NCBI RefSeq assembly: GCF_018598225.1
Contig: NZ_JAHESF010000017.1
Coordinates: 62,001-126,000 of the forward strand
Direction of reading: 5' to 3'
From: Chryseosolibacter histidinae
GTDB lineage: Bacteria > Bacteroidota > Bacteroidia > Cytophagales > Cyclobacteriaceae
DNA: 64,000 nucleotides
Numbering within the stretch: position 1 is the stretch's first letter; the number at the start of each line of letters is the position of its first letter. The notes beneath the pieces were generated by a model that had not been told where the DNA came from, made no database searches, and saw only the letters and a program-made list of their open reading frames with translations. The position numbers were made by a program, and so were the translations under genes. Of the stretch, positions 50,371 through 58,886 are shown piece by piece.

Positions 50371-51996
50371 TCAAAGTGAAAGGATAAAGTTTGTAAGACT
50401 CTGCCCCTGTTCGAGGGCTAGCTTTTTACGAAGACGATAACGGGAAATACGCAGGCTGTCGGTGGAGATGCCCAGGATGGTGGCGATATCTTTCGAAGGA
50501 AGGTTCAACCGGATGAGCGCGGCCAGGCGAACATCGGCAGACGTCAGGTCAGTGGAGATGCGGTGGAGCTGGTCGAAGAAATTCTGGTGCACCTGTTCAA
50601 AGATGTTCCGGAAATCGTTCCAGTCCTTATCCTGCACAAAATTCTGGTCGATGAGCTTAACCAGGTTGGATACTTTTTTCCGTTGGTCGCGCAGATCGTC
50701 CTGCATCGTTTCTGCCAGCTTGGTGCGGATGTCTTCCAGCGTTTTGTTTTTGCTGATGATGTGGAGTGTGTGGGCTGTCAACGATTTTGATCTGTCGTCG
50801 AGGGCCACCTGAAGCTGCTTTTCCTGGAGGTGCGAATTTTCAAGCTCTGCCTGCATCAACCGCTGTTCTGACTCTTTTCTTTCGATGATGTCTTGGTCCT
50901 GCCGGATCTTCAGTCTTTGCCGGCTGATGATGGCCGTGCCCAAAAGAAATACGAGCGAGATCCCCGCCGCCAGCGAGATCTTGATCACCGAATCAAGCTG
51001 CTGAGAAGTTTCCAGCATCTGGATCTCGTTGTTCTTTCTTTCCACATCGAAGAGTGTTTGAAGCAGTGTTACCTGTTTGCGCATATCCTCTCCATAGAGC
51101 TCCTCATAGAGTGTGCGGCCTTTTTCGAGATTCTCGTATGCTTCTTTGTAAAGCGCGGCCTGGTAATACACTTTACCGAGGTCTTTATAAGCACTCACCA
51201 CCTGGTATTGGTCCCTGAGCCGCAAAGCAAGCTCCAGCGCTTTTTTCGTGTAGACAATAGCCTGTTCGTTGTTGTTCGTCTTGCGGTAGCCGTCGGCAAG
51301 GTTGTTCAGGTTCACGATCATGGAAAGGCTGTCTTTGGTCAGCTCGTTCAACGACAGGGCTTTTGTAAAGAATTCTTTCGCTGTCGGAAACTGCCCGAGG
51401 TCTTCATAAATGCTGCCGATGTTTTCCAGGATGGTGGCCGTTCCCTGAATGTCTTTCAGGGCTTCGTATTGTTGCAGCGCCCGGTTTTGAAATTCCAGCG
51501 CGCGGGAATAGTCCGTCTTTTTTTCGAACAAACGCCCCAGGCAGCCAAAGGTATAAGCCCTCCCCTTTTCATTGCCTGTTTTCTTGTATAACGATAATGC
51601 TTTCTGGTGTTTCTCCAGGGCCACGTCAGGCTGGCGGATATTATAATAGACAAGGCCCAGCTGATTGAGGTTGGCGGCCATCTCATCGTCAAGATGTTCG
51701 GTCTCAAAGATGACCTCCGCTTCCAGCAATTTTTTCAGCGCCTCATTATAAAATCCCTGATGATAGAAGACAGACCCGATCAGGTGCAGGCTGCTGCCGA
51801 TGCCGGCGTTGTATTTCTGCTCGCGTGCCTGCGACAGTGCTGCGCGTGCCAGGATGAACGCCGAATCAGGCTGGGCAAACAGTTTCTGCTCCGCGCGGGC
51901 ACAGATCGAATCAATCACGGCATTCACAGGCTGGGCAATACTAAAAGACACCGTCAGCAATAACAACCCGGCCAAACCAAATACACGAACTTTCAC
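50371..51996 (-). CDS. TPR membrane protein with cytoplasmic LuxR-like helix-turn-helix
   Basis: A 541-residue sensor-regulator. Signal peptide (LLLLTVSFSIAQ), then about six tetratricopeptide repeats in the periplasm (residues about 30-310: LHLIGSVFYHQGFYNEALKKL, LNQLGLVYYNIRQPDVALEKHQKALSLY, LENIGSIYEDLGQFPTAKEFFTKAL), one membrane helix (KISLAAGISLVFLLGTAII, about 340-360), a cytoplasmic coiled coil and a C-terminal HTH (TSADVRLAALIRLNLPSKDIATILGISTDSLRISRYRLRKKLAL). This layout recurs in Bacteroidota as one-component membrane regulators. It sits upstream of the phytase operon on the same strand, 239 bp away, but nothing shows it controls it. Confidence 0.9.
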   Translation of the reverse strand: MKVRVFGLAGLLLLTVSFSIAQPVNAVIDSICARAEQKLFAQPDSAFILARAALSQAREQKYNAGIGSSLHLIGSVFYHQGFYNEALKKLLEAEVIFETEHLDDEMAANLNQLGLVYYNIRQPDVALEKHQKALSLYKKTGNEKGRAYTFGCLGRLFEKKTDYSRALEFQNRALQQYEALKDIQGTATILENIGSIYEDLGQFPTAKEFFTKALSLNELTKDSLSMIVNLNNLADGYRKTNNNEQAIVYTKKALELALRLRDQYQVVSAYKDLGKVYYQAALYKEAYENLEKGRTLYEELYGEDMRKQVTLLQTLFDVERKNNEIQMLETSQQLDSVIKISLAAGISLVFLLGTAIISRQRLKIRQDQDIIERKESEQRLMQAELENSHLQEKQLQVALDDRSKSLTAHTLHIISKNKTLEDIRTKLAETMQDDLRDQRKKVSNLVKLIDQNFVQDKDWNDFRNIFEQVHQNFFDQLHRISTDLTSADVRLAALIRLNLPSKDIATILGISTDSLRISRYRLRKKLALEQGQSLTNFILSL

Positions 51997-52062
51997 GTAA
52001 GCTTTTTTGAAAGCTTAAAATTAAGAAGGGGATGTTTCCTGAATGTTAATAGGGTGTTAAGA

Positions 52063-52240
52063 AGGTACGAGGTACGAAGTATGAGGTACGAGGCAGCTCC
52101 GAACGGAGACTAAGCTTCGGACTTTCACCACTACGCTTCGAACCGGGTAGTAAGTAGGCAGTAGGCAATAGCAGTAGGCAACAGGTAGGTACGAAATCGT
52201 ACTTCGTATCTCGTTTCCGATAGCTATCGGGATCGTACCT
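52063..52240. repeat. Compound heptamer element, GGTACGA and GTAGGCA types
   Basis: Left arm 52063-52097 (AGGTACG, AAGTATG, AGGTACG). Middle 52147-52190 has GTAGGCA words. Right arm 52190-52240 (AATCGTA, CTTCGTA, TCTCGTT, then TCGTACC) is complementary to the left words. It fills the gap after the glutamine-synthetase-like gene. The spacer includes the palindrome CCGATAGCTATCGG. Confidence 0.75.
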
Positions 52241-52244
52241 ACTC

Positions 52245-53603
52245 CTAAATAATTTCAAAATAACGCCGGTATTCCCAATCCGTCACCGCTTTCAAATGCT
52301 GCCTCCACTCCCACTCGCGGGTCTGGGTGAAGTGTTCTACGAATTTTTCTCCCAGGATCTCTTTGGCTACGGCCGATGACTTCATCAGTTGTGTGGCTTC
52401 ATACAGGTTGCCGGGAAGCACACCGTTCGAGAAGTCTTTGTAGCCGTTGCCTTCCGTGGCGGGCTGCTTCAGCTTCAGGTTCTTTTTGATGCCGTATAAT
52501 CCTGACGCGAGCGCTGCGGCCATGGCCAGGTACGGGTTGGCATCCGAGCCGATCACCCGCGTTTCGAGTCGCGACGATTTACTGCCACCGCATAACACGC
52601 GCAATGCCACGGTACGATTGTCGATGCCCCACGTAAGTGTGGTCGGCGCCCACGCACCTTCTACCAGGCGTTTGTAGCTGTTGATGGTGGGCGCATACAT
52701 GGGCAGAATGTGCGGCAGGCAATACAATTGTCCCGCGATATAACTTTTCATCAGCGCGCTCATCTTCTGCTTGTCTTTGGCGTCGTAGAACAGGTTGTTC
52801 TTTCCGGCTTTGTCCCACAGGCTCTGGTGCACGTGGCCGCCACATCCCGGCAGGCTTTCGCTGATCTTGGCCATAAACGTTGCCATGATGCCGTGCTTGT
52901 AGGCGATCTCCTTAACAGCGGTCTTGAAGAGCACAGCACGGTCAGCGGCCTCCGCCAGTCCCGCATACTGGATGGCAGCTTCGTATACACCGGGTCCGGT
53001 CTCCGTGTGCAGTCCTTCCAAGGGCACATTGAATTTTCCCAACAGCTCGAACAGGTCTGTGAAGAACGGATTTTTCAATGTGCTGCGTAGAATGGAATAT
53101 CCGAACATGCCCGGCGTCAGCGGTGTGAGGTTCCTGTAATTTTTATCCTGCGCGCTCTGTGGTGTCTCTGAAAAATTGAACCATTCGAACTCCTGCGCAA
53201 AGTACGGCGTGAAACCCGCCTGCTCCGCATCCTGAAGCACCTTATGCACCAATTGCCGCGGACAAACGTACGCCGGATTGCCCGATGCATCCATGATGTC
53301 ACCCAGCACAAAGGGAACGTCATTCTCCCAGGGGATCGTTCTGAAAGTGCTCAGGTCCAGCCGCGCGGGAGCATCCGGGTATCCCGTGTGCCACCCAGTA
53401 TACTGCCCACTATCATAAGCCACATCCGCTGCATCCCACCCGAAGATCACATCGCAGAAACCAGAGCCGCCCTTCATCACCGAGAGGAATTTCTCCGCCG
53501 AGATATACTTACCCCGCAGGATGCCATCAATATCCGCGAAAGCGATCTTAACCTTGCCGGAAGGGTGATTGGTTACGTATTGGGTGATGTCTTTGGTGTT
53601 CAT
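52245..53603 (-). CDS. Glutamine synthetase-like gamma-glutamyl ligase (PuuA/GlnA4-type)
   Basis: ATP-dependent ligase of the glutamine synthetase superfamily, 452 residues, cytoplasmic. It has the N-terminal beta-grasp part (IAFADIDGILRGKYISAEKF), then metal and glutamate ligands: FTPYFAQEFEWFNF, LEGLHTETGPGVYEAAI, MAKISESLPGCGGHVHQSL (His, ammonia/amine side), and RLVEGAWAPTTLTWGIDNRTVALRV, SSRLETRVIGSDANPYLAMAA. The sequence is closer to PuuA (gamma-glutamylputrescine) and GlnA4 (gamma-glutamylethanolamide) than to housekeeping GlnA; the adenylylation loop is not evident. The neighbouring ethanolamine-type permease, transcribed in the same direction, suggests that ethanolamine is the amine (inference). 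Confidence 0.85.
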   Translation of the reverse strand: MNTKDITQYVTNHPSGKVKIAFADIDGILRGKYISAEKFLSVMKGGSGFCDVIFGWDAADVAYDSGQYTGWHTGYPDAPARLDLSTFRTIPWENDVPFVLGDIMDASGNPAYVCPRQLVHKVLQDAEQAGFTPYFAQEFEWFNFSETPQSAQDKNYRNLTPLTPGMFGYSILRSTLKNPFFTDLFELLGKFNVPLEGLHTETGPGVYEAAIQYAGLAEAADRAVLFKTAVKEIAYKHGIMATFMAKISESLPGCGGHVHQSLWDKAGKNNLFYDAKDKQKMSALMKSYIAGQLYCLPHILPMYAPTINSYKRLVEGAWAPTTLTWGIDNRTVALRVLCGGSKSSRLETRVIGSDANPYLAMAAALASGLYGIKKNLKLKQPATEGNGYKDFSNGVLPGNLYEATQLMKSSAVAKEILGEKFVEHFTQTREWEWRQHLKAVTDWEYRRYFEII

Positions 53604-53633
53604 TTTACCGTTCTTCGTTTTGAGTCTCTGTTG

Positions 53634-53896
53634 AGTTGCCGGTTGCCGGTTATCAGTTGCCGGTTAGGGAGGTTTCAGGTTAAAAGTTTAAGGTTAAAAG
53701 TTTAAGGTTTCAAGTTTCAGGTTTAAGGTTTAAGGTTTCAGGTTTCAAGTTGTTAACAATAACGGTTCAGCTCGAGTGAGGCTCAGTAGTGATTATGCAC
53801 ACCCGCAGGAACTGGCAACCGGCAACTGGCAACCGGCAACCAAAACCGATACTTCTTCACAAACACGCCCTAACTTTAAACTTCAAACTTCAAACT
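53634..53896. repeat. Compound heptamer inverted repeat, GGTTGCC and GTTTAAG types
   Basis: The longest element of the set. Left side 53634-53752: five GGTTGCC-type units, then many GTTTAAG/GTTTCAG units. Right side: CAACTGG/CAACCGG units at 53810-53841 and AACTTTA/AACTTCA units at 53872-53896, reaching the stop of the permease gene. It lies between the permease 3' end and the ligase start. Confidence 0.83.
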
Positions 53897-55222
53897 ACCT
53901 CCCCACTTAAATATCAGGTATCCCCCTCCGAGAAGCAAGAAGTAAAGTATGGCCAGGTTAAAATTATAGACTACCATAGCTACGAAAGAGATGATGGCGA
54001 TGACCAGGGCGATGATGGGAAAGGCCGGGAACAAAGGAACCTTGAAAGGTCTTTCGAGGCCGGGTTCTTTTTTTCTTAACCGGAGCAGGGCCACCATGGA
54101 GATGATGTACAGGGTGAGCGCACCAAAAACGGAGATGGTGATGATCTCGGCGGTTTTGCCTGTGAGCAATGCAATGATACCGATCACCATGTTGATGAGC
54201 AGGGCATTGGCAGGCGTTTGAAAACGGGCGTGCACCTTGCCTAATGCTGCGGGCGCAAAACCCACACGGCCAAATTCGAAGCTCGACCTTCCGGCGGCGA
54301 GGATGATGCCATGAAAGGAAGCGATCAGTCCGAACAATCCTATGGTGATGAGCAGGTGATACAACCAGTGGCCCGTATTCACAATGTGCGCCAGGGCCAG
54401 TGGCAGCGGTGAGTCCGAAGGCGAACCATCACTTTTGTATACGATGGCTTCCCAGCCCGCCACACCGGCAGAGCTGACGAAGGTGAGCACGCAGAGTATC
54501 ACCAGCGTAACGATGGCCGACCCGAAACCGCGCAGGATGGTGCGCTGCGGATTAACGGTCTCCTCCGCTACATTCGCCACGCCTTCAATGGCCAGGAAAA
54601 ACCAGATGGCGAAAGGGATCGAGGCAAACACACCTTCCCAGCCATTGGGAAAGGCATTGCGCTCCAGGTTTTGCCACGACACATGGGGCAACGTGATACC
54701 GGAAAACAGCAACAGCTCGCCCACCGCCAGAATGGTGATCACCAGCTCGAACATGGCCGCGGCCCTGACCCCGTAGATGTTAAGGCCGGTGAACAGCATG
54801 TAAGCGAAGATGGCAATGGCGATGATGGGGATCTGCGGAAAGAACAGGTTGAAGTAGGCACCGATGGCAAAGGCGATGGCGGGCGGCGCGAAAATGAATT
54901 CTATGTTCTGCGCCATGCCCGTAATGAATCCCAGGTCTTTGCCCAGCGCACGGGTAGCGTAATCAAACGCACCGCCGGCTTTCGGTATGGCACAGGCCAG
55001 CTCCGAATAGCTGAACGTAAATGTGACATAGAGAATGATGATGAAAAATGTGGAGATGGCCAACCCAAGCGTGCCGCCTTTTTCCAGTCCCAGGTTCCAC
55101 CCGAAGTACATGCCCGAGATCACATACCCCACGCCCAGCCCCCAGAGCATGGCAGGTGTGAGGGTTCTTTTCAATTCGTGTGCAGACAATGCGGGCCGAA
55201 ATTTGAGTTTAACGTTGAACAA
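53876..55222 (-). CDS. eat: APC-family amino acid/ethanolamine permease
   Basis: Inner-membrane amine/proton symporter, 448 residues with about twelve helices. The sequence matches the ethanolamine permease (Eat) group closely: GVGYVISGMYFGWNLGLEKGG, SELACAIPKAGGAFDYATRALG, NIEFIFAPPAIAFAIGAYFN, and IASFHGIILAAGRSSFEFGRVGFAPAALGKVHARFQTP. It precedes the glutamine-synthetase-like ligase in the same direction, 272 bp apart with a heptamer element between. No ethanolamine ammonia-lyase genes are near, so the amine would be handled by glutamylation if this pairing is functional (inference). Confidence 0.88.
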   Translation of the reverse strand: MFNVKLKFRPALSAHELKRTLTPAMLWGLGVGYVISGMYFGWNLGLEKGGTLGLAISTFFIIILYVTFTFSYSELACAIPKAGGAFDYATRALGKDLGFITGMAQNIEFIFAPPAIAFAIGAYFNLFFPQIPIIAIAIFAYMLFTGLNIYGVRAAAMFELVITILAVGELLLFSGITLPHVSWQNLERNAFPNGWEGVFASIPFAIWFFLAIEGVANVAEETVNPQRTILRGFGSAIVTLVILCVLTFVSSAGVAGWEAIVYKSDGSPSDSPLPLALAHIVNTGHWLYHLLITIGLFGLIASFHGIILAAGRSSFEFGRVGFAPAALGKVHARFQTPANALLINMVIGIIALLTGKTAEIITISVFGALTLYIISMVALLRLRKKEPGLERPFKVPLFPAFPIIALVIAIISFVAMVVYNFNLAILYFLLLGGGYLIFKWGGSLKFEV

Positions 55223-55241
55223 TATAGTGATATTCCTGAAT

Positions 55242-55385
55242 AGTTACCGGTTGCCAGTTGCCGGTTACCGGTTCTGGCCGTATGTCAATCTGCGACCGGG
55301 CATTGATACTAAAGTTAATCGAAGCAGTTCAGTGAAATCAACGCTGCACCAACTGGCAACTGGCTACCCGGCAACTGGCAACTAC
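55242..55385. repeat. Heptamer inverted repeat, GGTTGCC type, in a divergent promoter region
   Basis: Left arm 55242-55274 (AGTTACC, GGTTGCC, AGTTGCC, GGTTACC). Right arm 55350-55385 (CAACTGG twice, CTACCCG, GCAACTG). It stands between the divergent permease and sdhC genes, so it cannot be only a 3'-end element. Confidence 0.8.
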
Positions 55386-55446
55386 TACTCCTTGCTTTTG
55401 GGGTATTTTTTGAGTATAATCAAATGAAATTTAACTTTTCGGGTTT

Positions 55447-56229
55447 ATGGGTCACGCTGCGCTGATACATACCTATAGAAAAGATCTGTGGTGGGTCAGG
55501 CCCTTGCTTGTGTTCATCGCACTGTCTTCGTTCGTAGTGTACGCAACGTGGGCTGCGTTTCAGGGCGAATATTACGCTGCAGGCCCTTACCTTTCACCCT
55601 TTTATTCTCCGGAGCTCTTTGGCAATTCACCGCACAGCTGGTTCGGTCCCAAACCCATGTGGTGGCCCGCCCCGCTTCCTTTCTCTCCTGCGCTGCTCAT
55701 TCTCTGGGCGCCAGGTGGCTTTCGTTTCACCTGCTACTATTACCGCGGGGCCTATTACAAATCGTTCTGGGCCGATCCGCCGGCATGCGCGGTATCGGAG
55801 CCCCGCAAAACCTACAGGGGTGAGAACTCTTTTCCGCTGATCTTACAAAACGTTCACCGCTACTTTCTTTACCTGGCGGTGATCTTCGTTTTCATTCTGT
55901 TGTATGATGCGTGGAAAGCCATGTGGTTTACCGATGCGCTTACAGGAGAAAAAACTTTCGGGATCGGCGTGGGTACACTGGTGCTTACGACCAATGCCGT
56001 GCTGCTCGGCATCTACACTTTCAGTTGCCATTCGTTCCGCCACCTCGTAGGTGGTTTCAAAGACAAGCTTTCCGAAACACCCGTGCGCAAAAAGGTCTAC
56101 CACTGCGCAAGCTGCCTCAACCGGCGGCACATGAACTGGGCATGGTTCAGCTTGTTCAGCGTTGCCTTTGCTGATATCTATGTTCGCCTGGTGTCTATGG
56201 GCATCTGGACGGACCTTCGTATTTTATAA
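55447..56229 (+). CDS. sdhC: Succinate dehydrogenase cytochrome b-like membrane subunit
   Basis: Single membrane subunit of complex II (succinate:quinone oxidoreductase), 260 residues with about five hydrophobic helices. Several His residues can ligate haem (QNVHRYFLYLA, CHSFRHLVGG), followed by a Cys/His-rich loop (YHCASCLNRRHMNWAW) typical of the long SdhC form found in Bacteroidota and Actinobacteria. Helix I has VRPLLVFIALSSFVVYATWAAF. The flavoprotein gene follows 79 bp downstream. It anchors SdhAB at the inner membrane and passes electrons to menaquinone (family knowledge). Confidence 0.85.
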   Translation: MGHAALIHTYRKDLWWVRPLLVFIALSSFVVYATWAAFQGEYYAAGPYLSPFYSPELFGNSPHSWFGPKPMWWPAPLPFSPALLILWAPGGFRFTCYYYRGAYYKSFWADPPACAVSEPRKTYRGENSFPLILQNVHRYFLYLAVIFVFILLYDAWKAMWFTDALTGEKTFGIGVGTLVLTTNAVLLGIYTFSCHSFRHLVGGFKDKLSETPVRKKVYHCASCLNRRHMNWAWFSLFSVAFADIYVRLVSMGIWTDLRIL

Positions 56230-56308
56230 TTTCATAGTTACGATTTCAGATTTAGGATTCTTTGCCCCTCGCTCGATCGTAGATGTAAATCGCAAATTGT
56301 AGAAATAA

Positions 56309-58129
56309 ATGGCGCATTTCGAAACATACTATCATGATGTGCTCGTGATCGGCTCCGGCGGAGCAGGATTGCGCGCGGCCATCGAAGCCTCCGCCCTGGG
56401 TGTCTCGGTGGGCGTGGTATGCCGTTCGTTGCTCGGCAAAGCGCACACGGTAATGGCCGAAGGAGGTGTAGCCGCAGCGTTGGCCAACGTAGATGATCGC
56501 GATAGTTGGAAAGTACATTTTGCCGATACCATGCGCGGTGGCCAGTACCTGAACAACTGGCGCATGGCCGAGCTCCACGCGAAAGAATCGCCTGACCGTG
56601 TGCGGGAGCTGGAAGCCTGGGGCGCCCTCTTCGACAGGACCACCGACGGCAGGCTCCTCCAGCGCAATTTCGGCGGCCACAAGTATCCACGACTCGCGCA
56701 CGTTGGCGATCGCACAGGACTGGAGATGATCCGCACGTTACAGGATTACGGCATCCACCAGGGCATGGAGATCTACCAGGAGTATACCATCATTAGCCTG
56801 CTGAAAGAAGGTGGCCGGATCGCGGGAGCTTTTGGATACGATCGTGAGAAAGGACTCTTCCGCATCTTTGAAGCCAGGGCGGTGATCATCGCCACTGGCG
56901 GCATGGGAAGGATCTACAAGATCTCGAGCAACAGCTGGGATTGCACGGGCAGCGGCATCGCCCTCGCCTACAACGCCGGCGCCGAGCTGATCGACATGGA
57001 GTTCGTGCAGTTCCACCCCACCGGCATGGTGTGGCCGCCCAGTGTTCGCGGACTGCTGATCACGGAAGGTGTTCGCGGCGAAGGTGGCGTGCTCAGGAAC
57101 AACAACGGACGCCGTTTTATGTTCGACGATATCCCCGAGCTGTACCGCGGCCAGACCTCTACCGATGAGGAAGAAGGCTGGCGATATACGCAGGGCGACA
57201 AGAATGCAAAACGTCCACCGGAGCTGCTCACACGCGACCATGTGGCCCGCTGCATCCGGCGCGAGATCAAGGAAGGCCGCGGCTCGCCACACGGCGGTGT
57301 GTTCCTGGACATCGCCTGGATCAAGGAAAAACTTCCCAACGCCTCCGAGCACATCAAGAAGAAACTGCCCAGCATGTATCACCAGTTCAAGGAGCTCGCC
57401 GGCGTTGACATCACCAAAGAGCCCATGGAGGTAGGTCCCACTACACACTACATCATGGGCGGTATCCGCGTTGATGCCGATACACAAATGACTTCCATCC
57501 CCGGCCTCTTTGCCGCGGGTGAATGTGCTGCCGGACTGCACGGCGCCAACCGCCTCGGAGGCAACTCGCTCTCCGACCTGCTCGTGTTCGGAAAACGCGC
57601 GGGTGAATATGCAGCACAATACGCCAAAGAGAACAGCCGCATCAAGGTCAGCGACGGCCAGCTGCTGGAAATTACCAATTGGGCGCTGACGCCGTTCGAG
57701 AGAGGATTGTCAAGCGGTGGCATGAACCCCTTCCAGCTGCAGTCTGCTTTACAGGAGCTGATGCAGGACCTGGTAGGCATCGCCCGTACCGGTAAGGAGC
57801 TCGAGGAAGCCCTCGTGCGCATTGCCGGGCTTCAGCAGCAGGCCATGAAGGCAGGCTGTGATGGCAACCGCGCCTACAACCCGGGATGGCACACAGCCCT
57901 GGAGCTTACACATATGCTCACCGTTGCGGAGGCCATCGCAAAAGCAGCGCTCGAGCGCAGAGAAAGCCGCGGCGGACACTTCCGTGAAGATTTTCCCAAC
58001 AAGAGCGATGAGTTCGGGCGCGTGAACATCACCATCAGCAAAGATGGAACGGGCGCCATGCGACTCACCACCCTGCCGAAACAGAAGATCAGAGACGACC
58101 TGCAACAAATTATTGACGAGATGAAATAA
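56309..58129 (+). CDS. sdhA: Succinate dehydrogenase flavoprotein subunit
   Basis: FAD-binding catalytic subunit of complex II, 606 residues. N-terminal dinucleotide fold VIGSGGAGLRAAIEAS, the covalent-FAD histidine in GKAHTVMAEGG (His46), substrate-site stretches FVQFHPTGMVW, TEGVRGEGGVLRNNNGRRFM and GRGSPHGGVFLDI with the catalytic Arg region, and the C-terminal GLFAAGECAAGLHGANRLGGNSLSDLLVFG. The end (GRVNITISKDGTGAMRLTTLPKQKIRDD) is normal. Its last base is the first base of the sdhB start codon, so the two are translationally coupled. It oxidises succinate to fumarate in the TCA cycle. Confidence 0.95.
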   Translation: MAHFETYYHDVLVIGSGGAGLRAAIEASALGVSVGVVCRSLLGKAHTVMAEGGVAAALANVDDRDSWKVHFADTMRGGQYLNNWRMAELHAKESPDRVRELEAWGALFDRTTDGRLLQRNFGGHKYPRLAHVGDRTGLEMIRTLQDYGIHQGMEIYQEYTIISLLKEGGRIAGAFGYDREKGLFRIFEARAVIIATGGMGRIYKISSNSWDCTGSGIALAYNAGAELIDMEFVQFHPTGMVWPPSVRGLLITEGVRGEGGVLRNNNGRRFMFDDIPELYRGQTSTDEEEGWRYTQGDKNAKRPPELLTRDHVARCIRREIKEGRGSPHGGVFLDIAWIKEKLPNASEHIKKKLPSMYHQFKELAGVDITKEPMEVGPTTHYIMGGIRVDADTQMTSIPGLFAAGECAAGLHGANRLGGNSLSDLLVFGKRAGEYAAQYAKENSRIKVSDGQLLEITNWALTPFERGLSSGGMNPFQLQSALQELMQDLVGIARTGKELEEALVRIAGLQQQAMKAGCDGNRAYNPGWHTALELTHMLTVAEAIAKAALERRESRGGHFREDFPNKSDEFGRVNITISKDGTGAMRLTTLPKQKIRDDLQQIIDEMK

Positions 58130-58875
58130 TGGCACACGTACTGTTCAACATCTGGCGTACTACTTCCACCGGAGGTGAATTCAGGGAATACAAGACCGAG
58201 ATCACCGAAGGTATGGTAGTGCTCGATGCCGTGCACCAGATCCAGGCTGAGCAGGCCAATGACCTGGCCGTGCGCTGGAATTGCAAGGCAGGCAAGTGCG
58301 GCTCGTGCTCCGCCGAGATCAATGGTAAGCCCAGGCTGATGTGTATGACCCGCATGAACGACCTGCCGCAGGATAAGCCCATCGTGCTTCAGCCGATGAA
58401 AGCATTTCCCGTCATCAGAGACCTGGTGACCGATGTGTCGGTGAACTACCGCATCAAGAAGCGCATCAAAAAGTTCAGGCCCCGCACGCCCGACTTCCCC
58501 GACGGCACATGGCGCATCGCCCAGGAGGATGTGGACCGGGTACAGGAATTCCGCAAATGCATCGAGTGTTTTCTTTGCCAGGATGTTTGCCACGTGCTGC
58601 GCGAACATGAGCTCCATGAGAAATTTGCCGGCCCCAGGCACATGGTTTATACAGCAGCACTGGAGATGCATCCGCTGGATGTGGAAGACCGGCGGCATCA
58701 GCTGAAGCATGAAGGCGGCATCGGCTTTTGCAACATCACCAAATGCTGTACAAATGTTTGTCCCGAAAAGATCACCATCACGGATAACGCCATCATTCCC
58801 CTGAAGGAGCGCGTAGCCGACAGATATTACGATCCGCTGATGAGACTATTCCGTTTTTTTATGAACAAGAAGTAA
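58129..58875 (+). CDS. sdhB: Succinate dehydrogenase iron-sulfur subunit
   Basis: Electron-transfer subunit of complex II, 248 residues. The [2Fe-2S] ligands are Cys52, Cys57, Cys60 and Cys72 (NCKAGKCGSCSAEI, LMCMTR). The second domain has CIECFLCQDVCHV and CNITKCCTNVCPEKI for the [4Fe-4S] and [3Fe-4S] centres. Length and order match the family. The start overlaps the sdhA stop by one base. The next gene starts 11 bp after its stop. Confidence 0.95.
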   Translation: MAHVLFNIWRTTSTGGEFREYKTEITEGMVVLDAVHQIQAEQANDLAVRWNCKAGKCGSCSAEINGKPRLMCMTRMNDLPQDKPIVLQPMKAFPVIRDLVTDVSVNYRIKKRIKKFRPRTPDFPDGTWRIAQEDVDRVQEFRKCIECFLCQDVCHVLREHELHEKFAGPRHMVYTAALEMHPLDVEDRRHQLKHEGGIGFCNITKCCTNVCPEKITITDNAIIPLKERVADRYYDPLMRLFRFFMNKK

Positions 58876-58886
58876 CCACCAACACC

